Below, one piece after another: positions 16,906-24,405 of a stretch of 33,682 nucleotides of DNA. The DNA comes from Tenacibaculum haliotis (GTDB lineage Bacteria; Bacteroidota; Bacteroidia; Flavobacteriales; Flavobacteriaceae). The notes below the pieces were generated by a model. The model saw only the letters and a program-made list of their open reading frames with translations. It was not told the origin of the DNA and did not search any database. The stretch's first letter is position 1. Each line of letters opens with the position of its first letter. The stretch covers positions 122-33,803 of the forward strand of contig NZ_JAOBTH010000015.1 in assembly GCF_025215075.1 (NCBI RefSeq). The letters run 5' to 3'. Both the position numbers and the translations under genes were made by a program.

Positions 16906-18288
16906 ATGGAAACATCAAACAAACAAAACGGAAAATTCGGAAAATGGGTTAAAACGTCAATCACTGCCAGAATGCTTATGGTTGGTTTTTTAATATTGAT
17001 TCTATTAATTCCGTTATCATTCATTGAGGGTTTAATTTACGAACGCATGAATCGGCAACAAGAAGTTGTTCAGGAAATAAATAAAAAGTGGGGTAAAGAA
17101 GTGCTTTTATATGGTCCTATTTTAAAGATTCCTTACAAAACATATCATAAAAAATCGATTGTAAATCAGAAAACAAAAGAAGTACAAACCGAAATGGTTG
17201 AAGAGATAAAATACGGATATTTTTTTCCTAAAACACTAGACATCAATTCAACCATAAATCCCGAAGAAAAGAAACGAGGTATTTATAAAACGGCTGTTTA
17301 CAAAAGCAACATCAATATTACAGGAAGCTTTACACAGCCCGATTTTAGCGAAATGGATATAAAAGAAGATGCTATTTTATGGGATAAGGCACGACTGATT
17401 ATAGAAACATCAAACTTAAAAGGAGTTAATAGTTTAGTAGCTATTAAACTACATAAAAACACGTATCCTTTTACTTCAAAATATAAAAACAAAAATTCTG
17501 ACAGAAACTATAATAACACTATTGATTTGCATAAACTTGAAAGTAAATTCATAAAAAAAGAAGACATTCCATTTAAAAATGATGTTGATTTTAGCTTAAA
17601 TGTAACAATAAATGGTAGCAAACAAATTAGATTTATTCCTATCGGAAAAGAAACTAATGTGGCGATAAATTCTAATTGGAAAACTGCAAATTTCTTAGGC
17701 GAATACTTACCTTATAATTCTGATAAAGTTTCTGAAGAAGGATTTGATGCAAAATGGAAAATATTAGATATTAACAGGCCTTTTCCGCAACAATCTTTTA
17801 ACGGAATACCTAACTTAAAAAAATATGCTTTTGGTGTAAACTTTATGATTCCTGTTGATGAATACCAAAAAAGTGAACGCTCTACAAAATATGGTTTTTT
17901 AGTTATTGGGTTAACATTTTTGGTTTTCTTTTTGATTCAAACAATGAGTAAAATTTCTATTCATCCTTTTCAATATTTAATGATTGGGGTTGCCTTAACA
18001 ATGTTTTACGCGTTGCTTATTTCAATATCTGAACATAGTAGTTTTTTAAAGGCTTATATAATTGCAGGCATTGCCGTTATTGGTTTGATATCACTTTATT
18101 CAAAATCTATTTTAAAAGGATTAAAATTTCCGTTTTTTATAGCACTCTCTTTAACCGCATTATATGCTTTTATTTTTATAATAATTCAATTAGAAAATTA
18201 TGCTTTATTAGTAGGAAGCGTTGGTTTATTTGCAATTTTAGCATCAGTAATGTATGCTTCTAGAAAAATTGATTGGCAAAACGGATAA
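16906..18288 (+). CDS. creD: Cell envelope integrity inner-membrane protein CreD
   Basis: The 460-residue protein has the CreD layout: a basic N-terminus, one membrane segment (about 22-45), a large periplasmic domain (about 46-325) and a cluster of five to six membrane segments at the C-terminus (325-450). Family signatures include LLIPLSFIEGLIYERMNRQ near the start and the SKISIHPFQYLMIGVALTMFY segment (around 345-365). In E. coli CreD is induced by CreBC and affects envelope and colicin traits; its biochemical role is not known. Here, control probably comes from the adjacent winged-helix regulator through the palindrome 16863-16879 rather than CreBC. A hairpin at 18307-18343 follows. Confidence 0.92.
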   Translation: METSNKQNGKFGKWVKTSITARMLMVGFLILILLIPLSFIEGLIYERMNRQQEVVQEINKKWGKEVLLYGPILKIPYKTYHKKSIVNQKTKEVQTEMVEEIKYGYFFPKTLDINSTINPEEKKRGIYKTAVYKSNINITGSFTQPDFSEMDIKEDAILWDKARLIIETSNLKGVNSLVAIKLHKNTYPFTSKYKNKNSDRNYNNTIDLHKLESKFIKKEDIPFKNDVDFSLNVTINGSKQIRFIPIGKETNVAINSNWKTANFLGEYLPYNSDKVSEEGFDAKWKILDINRPFPQQSFNGIPNLKKYAFGVNFMIPVDEYQKSERSTKYGFLVIGLTFLVFFLIQTMSKISIHPFQYLMIGVALTMFYALLISISEHSSFLKAYIIAGIAVIGLISLYSKSILKGLKFPFFIALSLTALYAFIFIIIQLENYALLVGSVGLFAILASVMYASRKIDWQNG

Positions 18289-18306
18289 CTATCTTTTTTA
18301 TAATTC

Positions 18307-18343
18307 AAGAGTAAAACTTCAATAAAAAAGAGGTTTTACTCTT
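18307..18343 (+). terminator. Hairpin after creD, possible weak terminator
   Basis: An 11-bp perfect stem (AAGAGTAAAAC / GTTTTACTCTT, 18307-18317 with 18333-18343) has a 15-base loop. There is no strong T run behind it. It ends 13 bases before the DUF2809 start, so it may also act in that gene's leader. Confidence 0.5.
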
Positions 18344-18356
18344 TAAAACTATACCT

Positions 18357-18737
18357 ATGAAATTCAATTTTAAAAGTTTTAAAACCTTTATATTATTATT
18401 TTTAACAGAAGTTATTATTGCACAAACATCGGGTTTTATTCGCCATACAGTTGGCGATTTTCTAGTCGTAATTTTGCTCTATTTTTTTGTGAAATCATTT
18501 TTTGATATTTCACCTAAAAAATTAGCTTTATCAATTTTAATTTTCTCTTTTACGATTGAAATATTACAAAACTATAATTTAGTAAAAACACTAGGTTTAG
18601 AACACAACAAAGTAGCAAGTATTATTATAGGAAACACCTTTAGCTATGGTGATTTAATAGCTTATGCATTAGGAGTTATAACGGTATTAATTATTGAAGA
18701 AAAAGTAATGAATAGAAAAGAAAAATTAAAAATTTGA
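18357..18737 (+). CDS. DUF2809 membrane protein
   Basis: The 126-residue protein has about four membrane segments and the DUF2809 signature GFIRHTVGDFLVVILLYFF (21-39), followed by FTIEILQNYNLV (56-67) and GLEHNKVASIIIGNTFSYGDLIAY, another family block. The function is unknown. The last 12 bases overlap the end of the DUF3820 gene on the opposite strand. It may be transcribed on its own or by readthrough from creD. Confidence 0.87.
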   Translation: MKFNFKSFKTFILLFLTEVIIAQTSGFIRHTVGDFLVVILLYFFVKSFFDISPKKLALSILIFSFTIEILQNYNLVKTLGLEHNKVASIIIGNTFSYGDLIAYALGVITVLIIEEKVMNRKEKLKI

Positions 18738-18947
18738 TTTAATTTTTCGAAGTACATCTTCTAAACCATTCAATTGCAACTCGTAAACCAACCCCATCAT
18801 TTTACCTAGTTTTCCTGCTGGAAAACCTTTGTTTTTGTACCACACTAAATAATACTCAGGAATATCAACTAAATAAACTCCTTTGTATTTACCAAATGGC
18901 ATTCGCATTTTAGCGGTATCAATTAAAAATTGTTTATCTGGGGTCAT
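18726..18947 (-). CDS. DUF3820 family protein
   Basis: The 73-residue cytoplasmic protein matches DUF3820 along its whole length: MPFGKYKGVYLVDIPEYYL (16-34), WYKNKGFPAGKLGKMM and a C-terminal helix. DUF3820 proteins have been annotated as putative quorum-sensing-regulated virulence factors, but the function is unproven. The gene converges on and overlaps DUF2809 by 12 bases. Confidence 0.88.
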   Translation of the reverse strand: MTPDKQFLIDTAKMRMPFGKYKGVYLVDIPEYYLVWYKNKGFPAGKLGKMMGLVYELQLNGLEDVLRKIKSNF

Positions 18948-18959
18948 AAAATTATTTTA

Positions 18960-18986
18960 TAAAAAATCCCGCTTTAGCGGGATTTT
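18960..18986 (-). terminator. Rho-independent terminator after the dehydrogenase gene
   Basis: The stem AAATCCCGCT / AGCGGGATTT (18964-18973 with 18976-18985) has a very short loop. T or A runs lie on both sides, so it can work in both directions. On the minus strand it lies directly behind the stop at 18991, with TTTTTTAT following. Confidence 0.88.
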
Positions 18987-18990
18987 ATTT

Positions 18991-20199
18991 TTATTCTTTA
19001 CCGTCTACGTAGTCTTGTAGGTATGAATAGCGTTCGGTTAACTTTCCGTTGTCTGTAGTCATTTTAGCTCTCGATAACACTTCACTTTCATCATTGTTAA
19101 AAAAAGCAGGAATTACGTGTTTTAAAAACATTTCGCCAAAACCTTCACTAGCATCTTTAGGTAATTCACAAGGTAAATTATCAACTGCCATTACAGTTAT
19201 TACATCTTCATTTTTAAAATCGACTTCTTTTTCTGTTTGCGGATCATAACCATAAATAGGATCGGCAATTGTTGATGCTTTTATTGTTGATGCCACAGGT
19301 CCATCAACATCACAAGAAACATCAGCCACGTATTTTATGTTAAATTCTGCTGACTTTGCATCTTCTCTGGTAAATAAATAAGGCGCTTTATTTCCATAAA
19401 AATGACCTGCTATAAAGTAATCTGTAACTTTTGCGTATGGCATAAAATTACTTTCATAATCTGTAGGATCTTTATAAAAAGCATATTTATCACCTACTTT
19501 ACCATCTTTACGTTTTGCATATTCCATAACATCTGCGATACAATATACAGGCTCGGTAAATGTTGATGTTAAATACAAGGCATCAGAAACTTGTTTGATT
19601 CCTAAATGGTCTAAAATTTCTTTAGCCCCGTAAGCAACTTTTCCTGTTCCGGTTAACAATATTTTTAAATTCGCAAGTTTAATTTTATCTAACTCTGCTT
19701 TTACAGCATCTAAATCTGCTAAAGTTTCTACTTTTGGTAAGTTAAAAATTTCTTCTTTTAATCCGATGGCTCTAAATCCGTTATAAGCGCCAACTAAACC
19801 AGCATAACGACCAAAACCGATTAATCTTGCTCCGTTTTCTTTTACAATGGTTTCGTGGTCATACATTTCAATGTTTTTAGCTAACATTGCTTTTAACAAC
19901 TTACGATTGTAAGGTTGTTTTTTAATGGTATGACTAAAGTAAAAGTATTTTTTATTTGGAATCAAATTTTCTAAAGGAACTTCTTTTACACCTAATAAAA
20001 CATCACAATCTGAAACGTCGGTTACTACTTCAAATCCTGCTTTCTGATATTCTTGATCTGTAAAAATTCTGATATCTGAACTTTCTACAACTATTTCGGC
20101 TTGCGGAAATTGTTGCTTAAATTCTTGTAATTTTTCTGGTGAAAATACTACTCTCCTATCTGGTGGATTTTTACGTTCTTTTATGATTGCAAATTTCAT
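18991..20199 (-). CDS. NAD(P)-dependent oxidoreductase of the alanine dehydrogenase/saccharopine dehydrogenase group
   Basis: The 402-residue protein has the AlaDh/PNT N-terminal fold with KERKNPPDRRVVFSP (7-21), a Lys-Glu pair at 72-73 and FSHT with H90; the Lys-His spacing matches the catalytic pair of lysine-forming saccharopine dehydrogenase. The nucleotide-binding domain holds GTGKVAYGA (184-192), and VSCDVDGPVASTIKAST (about 293-310) is a family block. Saccharopine dehydrogenase interconverts saccharopine and lysine plus 2-oxoglutarate. Flavobacteria usually make lysine through diaminopimelate, as the mpl gene also suggests, so degradation or a related reaction is more likely. The exact substrate cannot be told from sequence. 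It is a single-gene unit with its own terminator. Confidence 0.82.
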   Translation of the reverse strand: MKFAIIKERKNPPDRRVVFSPEKLQEFKQQFPQAEIVVESSDIRIFTDQEYQKAGFEVVTDVSDCDVLLGVKEVPLENLIPNKKYFYFSHTIKKQPYNRKLLKAMLAKNIEMYDHETIVKENGARLIGFGRYAGLVGAYNGFRAIGLKEEIFNLPKVETLADLDAVKAELDKIKLANLKILLTGTGKVAYGAKEILDHLGIKQVSDALYLTSTFTEPVYCIADVMEYAKRKDGKVGDKYAFYKDPTDYESNFMPYAKVTDYFIAGHFYGNKAPYLFTREDAKSAEFNIKYVADVSCDVDGPVASTIKASTIADPIYGYDPQTEKEVDFKNEDVITVMAVDNLPCELPKDASEGFGEMFLKHVIPAFFNNDESEVLSRAKMTTDNGKLTERYSYLQDYVDGKE

Positions 20200-20249
20200 A
20201 CTTATATTTTATTTTTTTGAAGCCCTGCGAATTTACTGTTTTTTATAGG

Positions 20250-20278
20250 TTTGTACAACACTGTTTTTATTATCTTTG
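20250..20278 (+). promoter_or_regulatory. Bacteroidetes-type promoter of the leader element/tmRNA unit
   Basis: TTTG at 20250-20253 and TATCTTTG at 20271-20278 are separated by 17 bases, a full match to the Bacteroidetes TTTG-N17-23-TAnnTTTG consensus. Transcription should begin near 20285, just at the start of the structured element and about 120 bases before mature tmRNA. Confidence 0.75.
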
Positions 20279-20280
20279 TC

Positions 20281-20370
20281 GCCCGCGTTAGGGATTGAGC
20301 GGTTTGTTTGAACTCTTTTGTGAGGTACGAACAAAAAGTGAGTAGCGAAAGCCCGCCCGAACGCCCTAAT
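20281..20370 (+). ncRNA. Structured RNA element between promoter and tmRNA (flavobacterial intergenic motif)
   Basis: The closing helix is TTAGGG (20288-20293) with CCCTAA (20364-20369). Inside, GCGG (20299-20302) can pair with CCGC (20353-20356), and TTTGTTTG (20303-20310) with CGAACAAA (20328-20335) through one G-U pair. The layout with GTTAGGGATTGA at one end and CGAAAGCCCGCCCGAACGCC at the other resembles an element I recall as dispersed in Flavobacteria, perhaps a Flavo-1 type motif; I could not check this. It is either the 5' leader removed during tmRNA maturation or a separate small RNA. Confidence 0.45.
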
Positions 20371-20406
20371 AATCGGCATAGTTTTTGACTGATTATTTGA
20401 CATAAT

Positions 20407-20798
20407 GGGGACGACTGGTTTTGACAGCGAGGCCAGTGATAATGTAAGCATACCGAGGAGTGAAGAGATTACTCGTTAAACTTTTTTCAACCTTTTTAAA
20501 CGGCGAGAATAACTACGCTTTAGCTGCTTAATCCGAATCATAGTAGGATTGGCCTAGGCACACAAGGTGTGCAAGCTTTATGTCCACGGATAGCCTTGAT
20601 TTACGGCGCTTCACTTTTGGATATCGTAAAAGTAAATATAGAAAACTTGCTGCTTCGACAGGTTTTTGAAACTAAAGAAGATAAGCTTTTAACAGATTGT
20701 TCTTAATCAGTTATAAGTCGAAAATTAAGAAAGAAATAAGTATGTAGAAAGCATTTGAACTGCTTGTTTGGACCCGGGTTCGATTCCCGGCGTCTCCA
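20407..20798 (+). ncRNA. ssrA: Transfer-messenger RNA (tmRNA)
   Basis: The 5' end GGGGACGACTGGTTTTGACAG and the 3' end with a T-loop (GGTTCGATTCCCGGC) and CGTCTCCA form the tRNA-like domain; GGGGACG pairs with CGTCTCC through one G-U pair. CCA is not encoded. The reading frame starts at GGC (20502-20504) and encodes the tag GENNYALAA with TAA at 20529-20531. tmRNA rescues stalled ribosomes together with SmpB, and the tag marks the protein for proteolysis. Pseudoknot-forming segments lie between. Transcription is probably from the promoter at 20250-20278, and a terminator follows. Confidence 0.97.
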
Positions 20799-20802
20799 CT
20801 TT

Positions 20803-20838
20803 AAACCCTTATAAACTTAGTGTTTATGAGGGTTTTTA
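20803..20838 (+). terminator. Rho-independent terminator of tmRNA
   Basis: A 14-bp stem (AAACCCTTATAAAC, 20803-20816, with GTTTATGAGGGTTT, 20822-20835; one G-U pair) and a five-base loop are followed by TTATTTTT. Confidence 0.9.
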
Positions 20839-20900
20839 TTTTTAATATAAACTACAAATACTACCTCTCATTTATTTTCTTTAAAAAAATTAACAAAAAG

Positions 20901-20930
20901 TTTGTTGTTTTAAAAAATAGTTTACATTTA
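20901..20930 (+). promoter_or_regulatory. Probable promoter of the polyamine operon
   Basis: TTTG (20901-20904) and TACATTTA (20923-20930) are 18 bases apart, one base off the Bacteroidetes consensus in the last position. A start near 20937 would give a leader of about 340 bases before the decarboxylase ATG. Confidence 0.5.
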
Positions 20931-20936
20931 CCACAT

Positions 20937-21278
20937 CTTATTAGATAGGTTTAATGTATCGTTCTACTTATTTCGCAAACAACTTTTATGGGAAGATAAA
21001 AAGCTGTTTGGTGTTTTGGAAACACAACGAAAAAATTAAGGTTTCTTCCTCTTCAAATAACTACTCTTTACCACTGAATTTTTACAATCAGTGTGGCGAC
21101 TGTTTAGCTTTAAGGGTCTGATTATATTCATATACGTTTTAGTTTTTAACAAATCAGCTATAAAATATAGCTTATAATTTGTTACGCATTATTTTAAAAA
21201 AGATATACTTTTTCGTTGTATCTATTTTTTAAACAATTTCTCTGTACACACTATTTACAGAGATACATTAAAAACAAA
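20937..21278 (+). promoter_or_regulatory. Structured 5' leader of the polyamine operon
   Basis: This long untranslated stretch holds several good hairpins: GTGTTT / AAACAC (21011-21025), CACTGA / TCAGTG (21072-21093), a nested stem TAACAAAT / ATTTGTTA enclosing AGCTATA / TATAGCT (21147-21184), and TCTCTGT / ACAGAGA (21239-21263) ending 15 bases before the decarboxylase ATG. The last could hide the translation start. No known riboswitch consensus is recognised. The length and the stems suggest control of expression by polyamine or amino acid level. Confidence 0.5.
20954..21121 (+). CDS. 55-codon upstream ORF in the arginine decarboxylase leader
   Basis: An ATG-TGA frame starts about 17 bases after the inferred transcription start and encodes MYRSTYFANNFYGKIKSCLV at its N-terminus, continuing to a C-terminus CGDCLALRV. 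It is rich in aromatic residues, Ser and Asn and ends 157 bases before the decarboxylase. It has no recognisable domain or signal. By analogy with the SpeFL leader peptide of E. coli, whose ribosome stalls with ornithine, it might be a sensing leader peptide; that is inference. It may also be a chance frame in a structured leader, since the hairpins 21011-21025 and 21072-21093 lie inside it. Confidence 0.4.
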   Translation: MYRSTYFANNFYGKIKSCLVFWKHNEKIKVSSSSNNYSLPLNFYNQCGDCLALRV

Positions 21279-22670
21279 ATGAATACTAAATATAAAGACT
21301 TAATAGCACAAACTTTCGATTTTCCGCAAGCGGAATTTCGTACAGAAAAAAACAATTTATTTTTTCATGATATAAACATGATGGAACTAGTTAAACAATA
21401 CGGTGCGCCCTTAAAATTTACCTATTTACCTAAAATATCAGAAAACATTAACAATGCCAAAAATTGGTTTGCAAAGGCTATTAAAAAACACCAATATAAC
21501 GGTACTTACAACTATAGTTACTGCACTAAAAGCTCACACTTTAAATATGTATTAGATGAGGCATTAAAGAACGATATTCATATTGAAACATCGTCTGCTT
21601 TTGATATTGATATTGTAAAAGCACTTAAAAAATCTGGTAAATTAAGTAACGATGCTTATGTACTTTGTAATGGTTTTAAACGCGATAAATATATTGAGAA
21701 CATTGTAAGTTTAATTGATGGCGGACATAAAAACTGCATTCCGATTATAGATAACTATGAAGAACTAGACCTTTTATTAAACGAAACTAAAAGCAAGTTT
21801 AAAGTAGGTATTAGAATTGCTTCTGAAGAAGAACCAAAATTCGAGTTTTACACCAGCCGTTTAGGTATAGGTTACAAAAATATTGTTTCTTTTTACGAGC
21901 GTGAAATTGCTAAAAACCCACAAGTAGAGCTAAAAATGCTTCACTTTTTTATCAATACAGGTATAAGAGACAATGCTTATTATTGGAACGAGTTATTAAA
22001 ATGTTTAACGGTATATATTAAATTAAAAAAGGTATGCCCTACTTTAAACAGCTTAAATATTGGTGGTGGTTTCCCTATTAAAAACTCATTAGCATTTGAT
22101 TATGACTATGAATATATGGTTGATGAAATTATCAATCAAATTAAAGCTGCTTGTGATGAAGCTGAAGTAGATGTTCCTAATATTTTTACTGAGTTTGGTA
22201 GTTTTACTGTTGGTGAAGCTGGCGGTGCTGTGTACAAAGTGTTGTATCAAAAAAAGCAAAACGATCGTGAAAAATGGAACATGATTAACTCTTCTTTCAT
22301 TACAACATTACCAGATTCTTGGGCTATTAATAAACGCTTTATTATGCTTCCTGTTAATAAATGGAACCATAAATATGAACGTGTTTTATTAGGTGGCTTA
22401 ACTTGTGATAGTGATGATTATTACAACTCAGAGCAACATGTTAATGGTATTTATTTACCGATATATGAAAAAGAGAATCCGCTGTATGTTGGTTTCTTTA
22501 ATACCGGAGCTTACCAAGAAACAATAGGTGGTTTTGGCGGCTTACAACACTGCTTAATACCAGCACCAAAACATATTCTGATATCAAAAGACGAAGAAGG
22601 AAACATTGTTACCAAATTATTTAAAGACCAACAAAAAAGCGAAGAATTCTTATCAATTCTTGGTTACTAA
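21279..22670 (+). CDS. speA: Biosynthetic arginine decarboxylase, PLP-dependent
   Basis: The enzyme decarboxylates L-arginine to agmatine in the cytoplasm, the first step of putrescine synthesis. The ATG at 21279 gives 463 residues; a frame extending upstream has only a TTG start and runs through the hairpin at 21239-21263. The fold is the alanine racemase-like barrel (fold III): PLP Lys84 in YCTKSSHFKYV, then HIETSSAFDIDIV, the HFFINTGIRD stretch, the phosphate-binding NIGGGFP loop, and the C-terminal LTCDSDDYY segment with the active-site Cys. It is shorter than E. coli SpeA (658) but in the range of the Bacteroidetes form. Agmatinase follows after 12 bases. The diaminopimelate/ornithine decarboxylases are relatives; the following agmatinase makes arginine the best substrate. 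Confidence 0.88.
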   Translation: MNTKYKDLIAQTFDFPQAEFRTEKNNLFFHDINMMELVKQYGAPLKFTYLPKISENINNAKNWFAKAIKKHQYNGTYNYSYCTKSSHFKYVLDEALKNDIHIETSSAFDIDIVKALKKSGKLSNDAYVLCNGFKRDKYIENIVSLIDGGHKNCIPIIDNYEELDLLLNETKSKFKVGIRIASEEEPKFEFYTSRLGIGYKNIVSFYEREIAKNPQVELKMLHFFINTGIRDNAYYWNELLKCLTVYIKLKKVCPTLNSLNIGGGFPIKNSLAFDYDYEYMVDEIINQIKAACDEAEVDVPNIFTEFGSFTVGEAGGAVYKVLYQKKQNDREKWNMINSSFITTLPDSWAINKRFIMLPVNKWNHKYERVLLGGLTCDSDDYYNSEQHVNGIYLPIYEKENPLYVGFFNTGAYQETIGGFGGLQHCLIPAPKHILISKDEEGNIVTKLFKDQQKSEEFLSILGY

Positions 22671-22682
22671 CAATATAGTATA

Positions 22683-23627
22683 ATGAAAAATAAAAATTAC
22701 GCAGGAATTCCAGATCAATACGCAAAACTAGAAAATGCACAAATCGTATTAATTCCGGTTCCGTATGACGGAACTAGTACTTGGCAAAAAGGAGCTGATA
22801 AAGGTCCTGATGCATTTTTAGAGGCTTCAGAAAATATGGAGCTGTATGATATCGAAACAAATACTGAAGTTTATAAACAAGGTATTTATTTAGCGGATGC
22901 TGTAACAGAAAACTCATCGTCAGAGGCAATGGTAGAAGCAGTTCATGCAGCAACTAAAAAGTTTATCAATAAGAAAAAATTTGTAACCCTTTTTGGTGGC
23001 GAACATTCTATATCTATCGGAACTATAAGAGCTTTTGATGAATGCTTTAACAACTTAACTGTTTTACATATTGATGCGCATGCCGATTTAAGAAAAGAAT
23101 ACGAAGGCTCTTCTTGCAACCACGCTTGTGCTGTTTATGAAGCAAACCAGAATACGAACTTGGTTCAGGTTGGTATTAGAAGCATGGATGTTTCTGAGCG
23201 AAAGGAAATGAATGAGGATAAAGTATTTTTTGCACACGATATGGCTGTAAATGAATATTGGATGGACGATGTTGTTGATCAATTAACTGACAACGTTTTT
23301 ATCACATTCGATTTAGACGCTTTCGATCCTTCTTTATTACCATCAACCGGAACACCAGAGCCTGGTGGTTTATTTTACTATGAAACATTAGAGTTTTTAA
23401 AGAAAGTTTTTACTACCAAAAACGTTGTTGGTTTTGATATTGTTGAGTTATGCCCTAATCCGACTGAAAAATCATCAGACTTTTTAGCAGCTAAACTTTA
23501 CTATAAAATGTTAAGCTATAAATTTTCTAACGATACAGACGAAGAAGAAGATATTAATACTAAAAAAAATAATCGCGCTGCTGTTACTAAATTTAAGGAT
23601 GAAGATGAATTTGAAAACAATTATTAA
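22683..23627 (+). CDS. speB: Agmatinase
   Basis: This 314-residue ureohydrolase hydrolyses agmatine to putrescine and urea. The dimanganese ligands are all visible: GGEHSI (H108), HIDAHADLR (D131, H133, D135) and TFDLDAFDPS (D210, D212), along with PSTGTPEPGG typical of agmatinases. It sits directly between arginine decarboxylase and the RMD1 gene, which supports the agmatine assignment over arginase. An acidic tail of about 30 residues (from about 285) is an extension beyond the family core. The next gene starts on the base after its stop codon. Confidence 0.93.
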   Translation: MKNKNYAGIPDQYAKLENAQIVLIPVPYDGTSTWQKGADKGPDAFLEASENMELYDIETNTEVYKQGIYLADAVTENSSSEAMVEAVHAATKKFINKKKFVTLFGGEHSISIGTIRAFDECFNNLTVLHIDAHADLRKEYEGSSCNHACAVYEANQNTNLVQVGIRSMDVSERKEMNEDKVFFAHDMAVNEYWMDDVVDQLTDNVFITFDLDAFDPSLLPSTGTPEPGGLFYYETLEFLKKVFTTKNVVGFDIVELCPNPTEKSSDFLAAKLYYKMLSYKFSNDTDEEEDINTKKNNRAAVTKFKDEDEFENNY

Positions 23628-24404
23628 ATGAACCTCCAAGCAAAAGCATATCATCTAGAAAAACGAATTATACTAAGTACTATTCGCGAGAAATTTAACA
23701 TCTACACACTTGCAAAACGTGAGCATTCTTTTTTATTATATAAAGTAAATAACCAATCATATATATATATAAAAGATTACGGTAGTGTAGTGTTTATTAA
23801 TTGTAAACATGAACTTATAAAAGAGAGCATCAATTTTTTATTAAATGAAAAAAAAGAGCTTAATGAGTTACCATTTGAGAACTATGAAATTGTTTTTAAA
23901 GATGAGATAGAGGTTGATTTTGGATGCATTCAAATTAAAGAACTCAATGATGACATTGCACATATTATTATGCTTAATCTAGCACAATCTGTAGCATTGA
24001 TGAATTATGTAAATAAAACATCCGATTTACATGACAATACATTAGTGTACGCTAAGCAACTAGAAAAAACAGGGAGTTTTAAACTAACAAAAGTAAATAT
24101 GAGAAAGTTTATCGGTAAAACACTGAATTTAAAAAACAATATTGCCGAGAATCTATTTGTATTCGATTCCCCAAACTTAGCGTGGAATAGCAAAGAGTTA
24201 TCAATGTTAGATTACAAGTTAAAAGATGAGCTAGATGTAGAAAAACGTCATCAAGGAATAGAAAACAGTTTAAACGTAATAAAAGAAAATTTAGATTTAT
24301 TTAACGACATAATGCAACACAAATATAGCAGCATGCTAGAGTGGATTATTATCATATTAATCCTCTTTGAAGTTGTACAGGTTATTGTTGAAAAACTTAT
24401 ATAA
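23628..24404 (+). CDS. RMD1/YagE (DUF155) family protein with C-terminal membrane anchor
   Basis: The 258-residue protein matches the RMD1/DUF155 family: an N-terminal beta-rich domain, IAHIIMLNLAQSVALMNYV (112-130), KFIGKTLNLKNNIAENLFVF (about 154-173), the DSPNLAW motif and a helical segment ending in one membrane segment near 236-258 (SMLEWIIIILILFEVVQVIV). Yeast RMD1 and RMD8 relatives are involved in meiotic nuclear division and mitochondrial organisation; the bacterial role is unknown. It begins directly after the agmatinase stop and ends one base before the deoxyhypusine synthase-like gene, so it is firmly in this operon. A link to polyamine metabolism is inferred from context only. 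Confidence 0.85.
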   Translation: MNLQAKAYHLEKRIILSTIREKFNIYTLAKREHSFLLYKVNNQSYIYIKDYGSVVFINCKHELIKESINFLLNEKKELNELPFENYEIVFKDEIEVDFGCIQIKELNDDIAHIIMLNLAQSVALMNYVNKTSDLHDNTLVYAKQLEKTGSFKLTKVNMRKFIGKTLNLKNNIAENLFVFDSPNLAWNSKELSMLDYKLKDELDVEKRHQGIENSLNVIKENLDLFNDIMQHKYSSMLEWIIIILILFEVVQVIVEKLI

Positions 24405-24405
24405 A

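Noticed and set aside
20233..20451. 72-residue minus-strand ORF across the tmRNA leader
   Set aside because: It lies antisense to a promoter, a structured element and the start of tmRNA, and its protein has no family features.
20760..20800. A separate tRNA gene at the 3' end of the tmRNA region
   Set aside because: The T-arm and acceptor belong to the tmRNA tRNA-like domain; no anticodon arm is present.
21216..21218. TTG as the start of arginine decarboxylase
   Set aside because: The extension runs through the hairpin 21239-21263 and adds 21 residues not needed for the fold; the ATG at 21279 is better.
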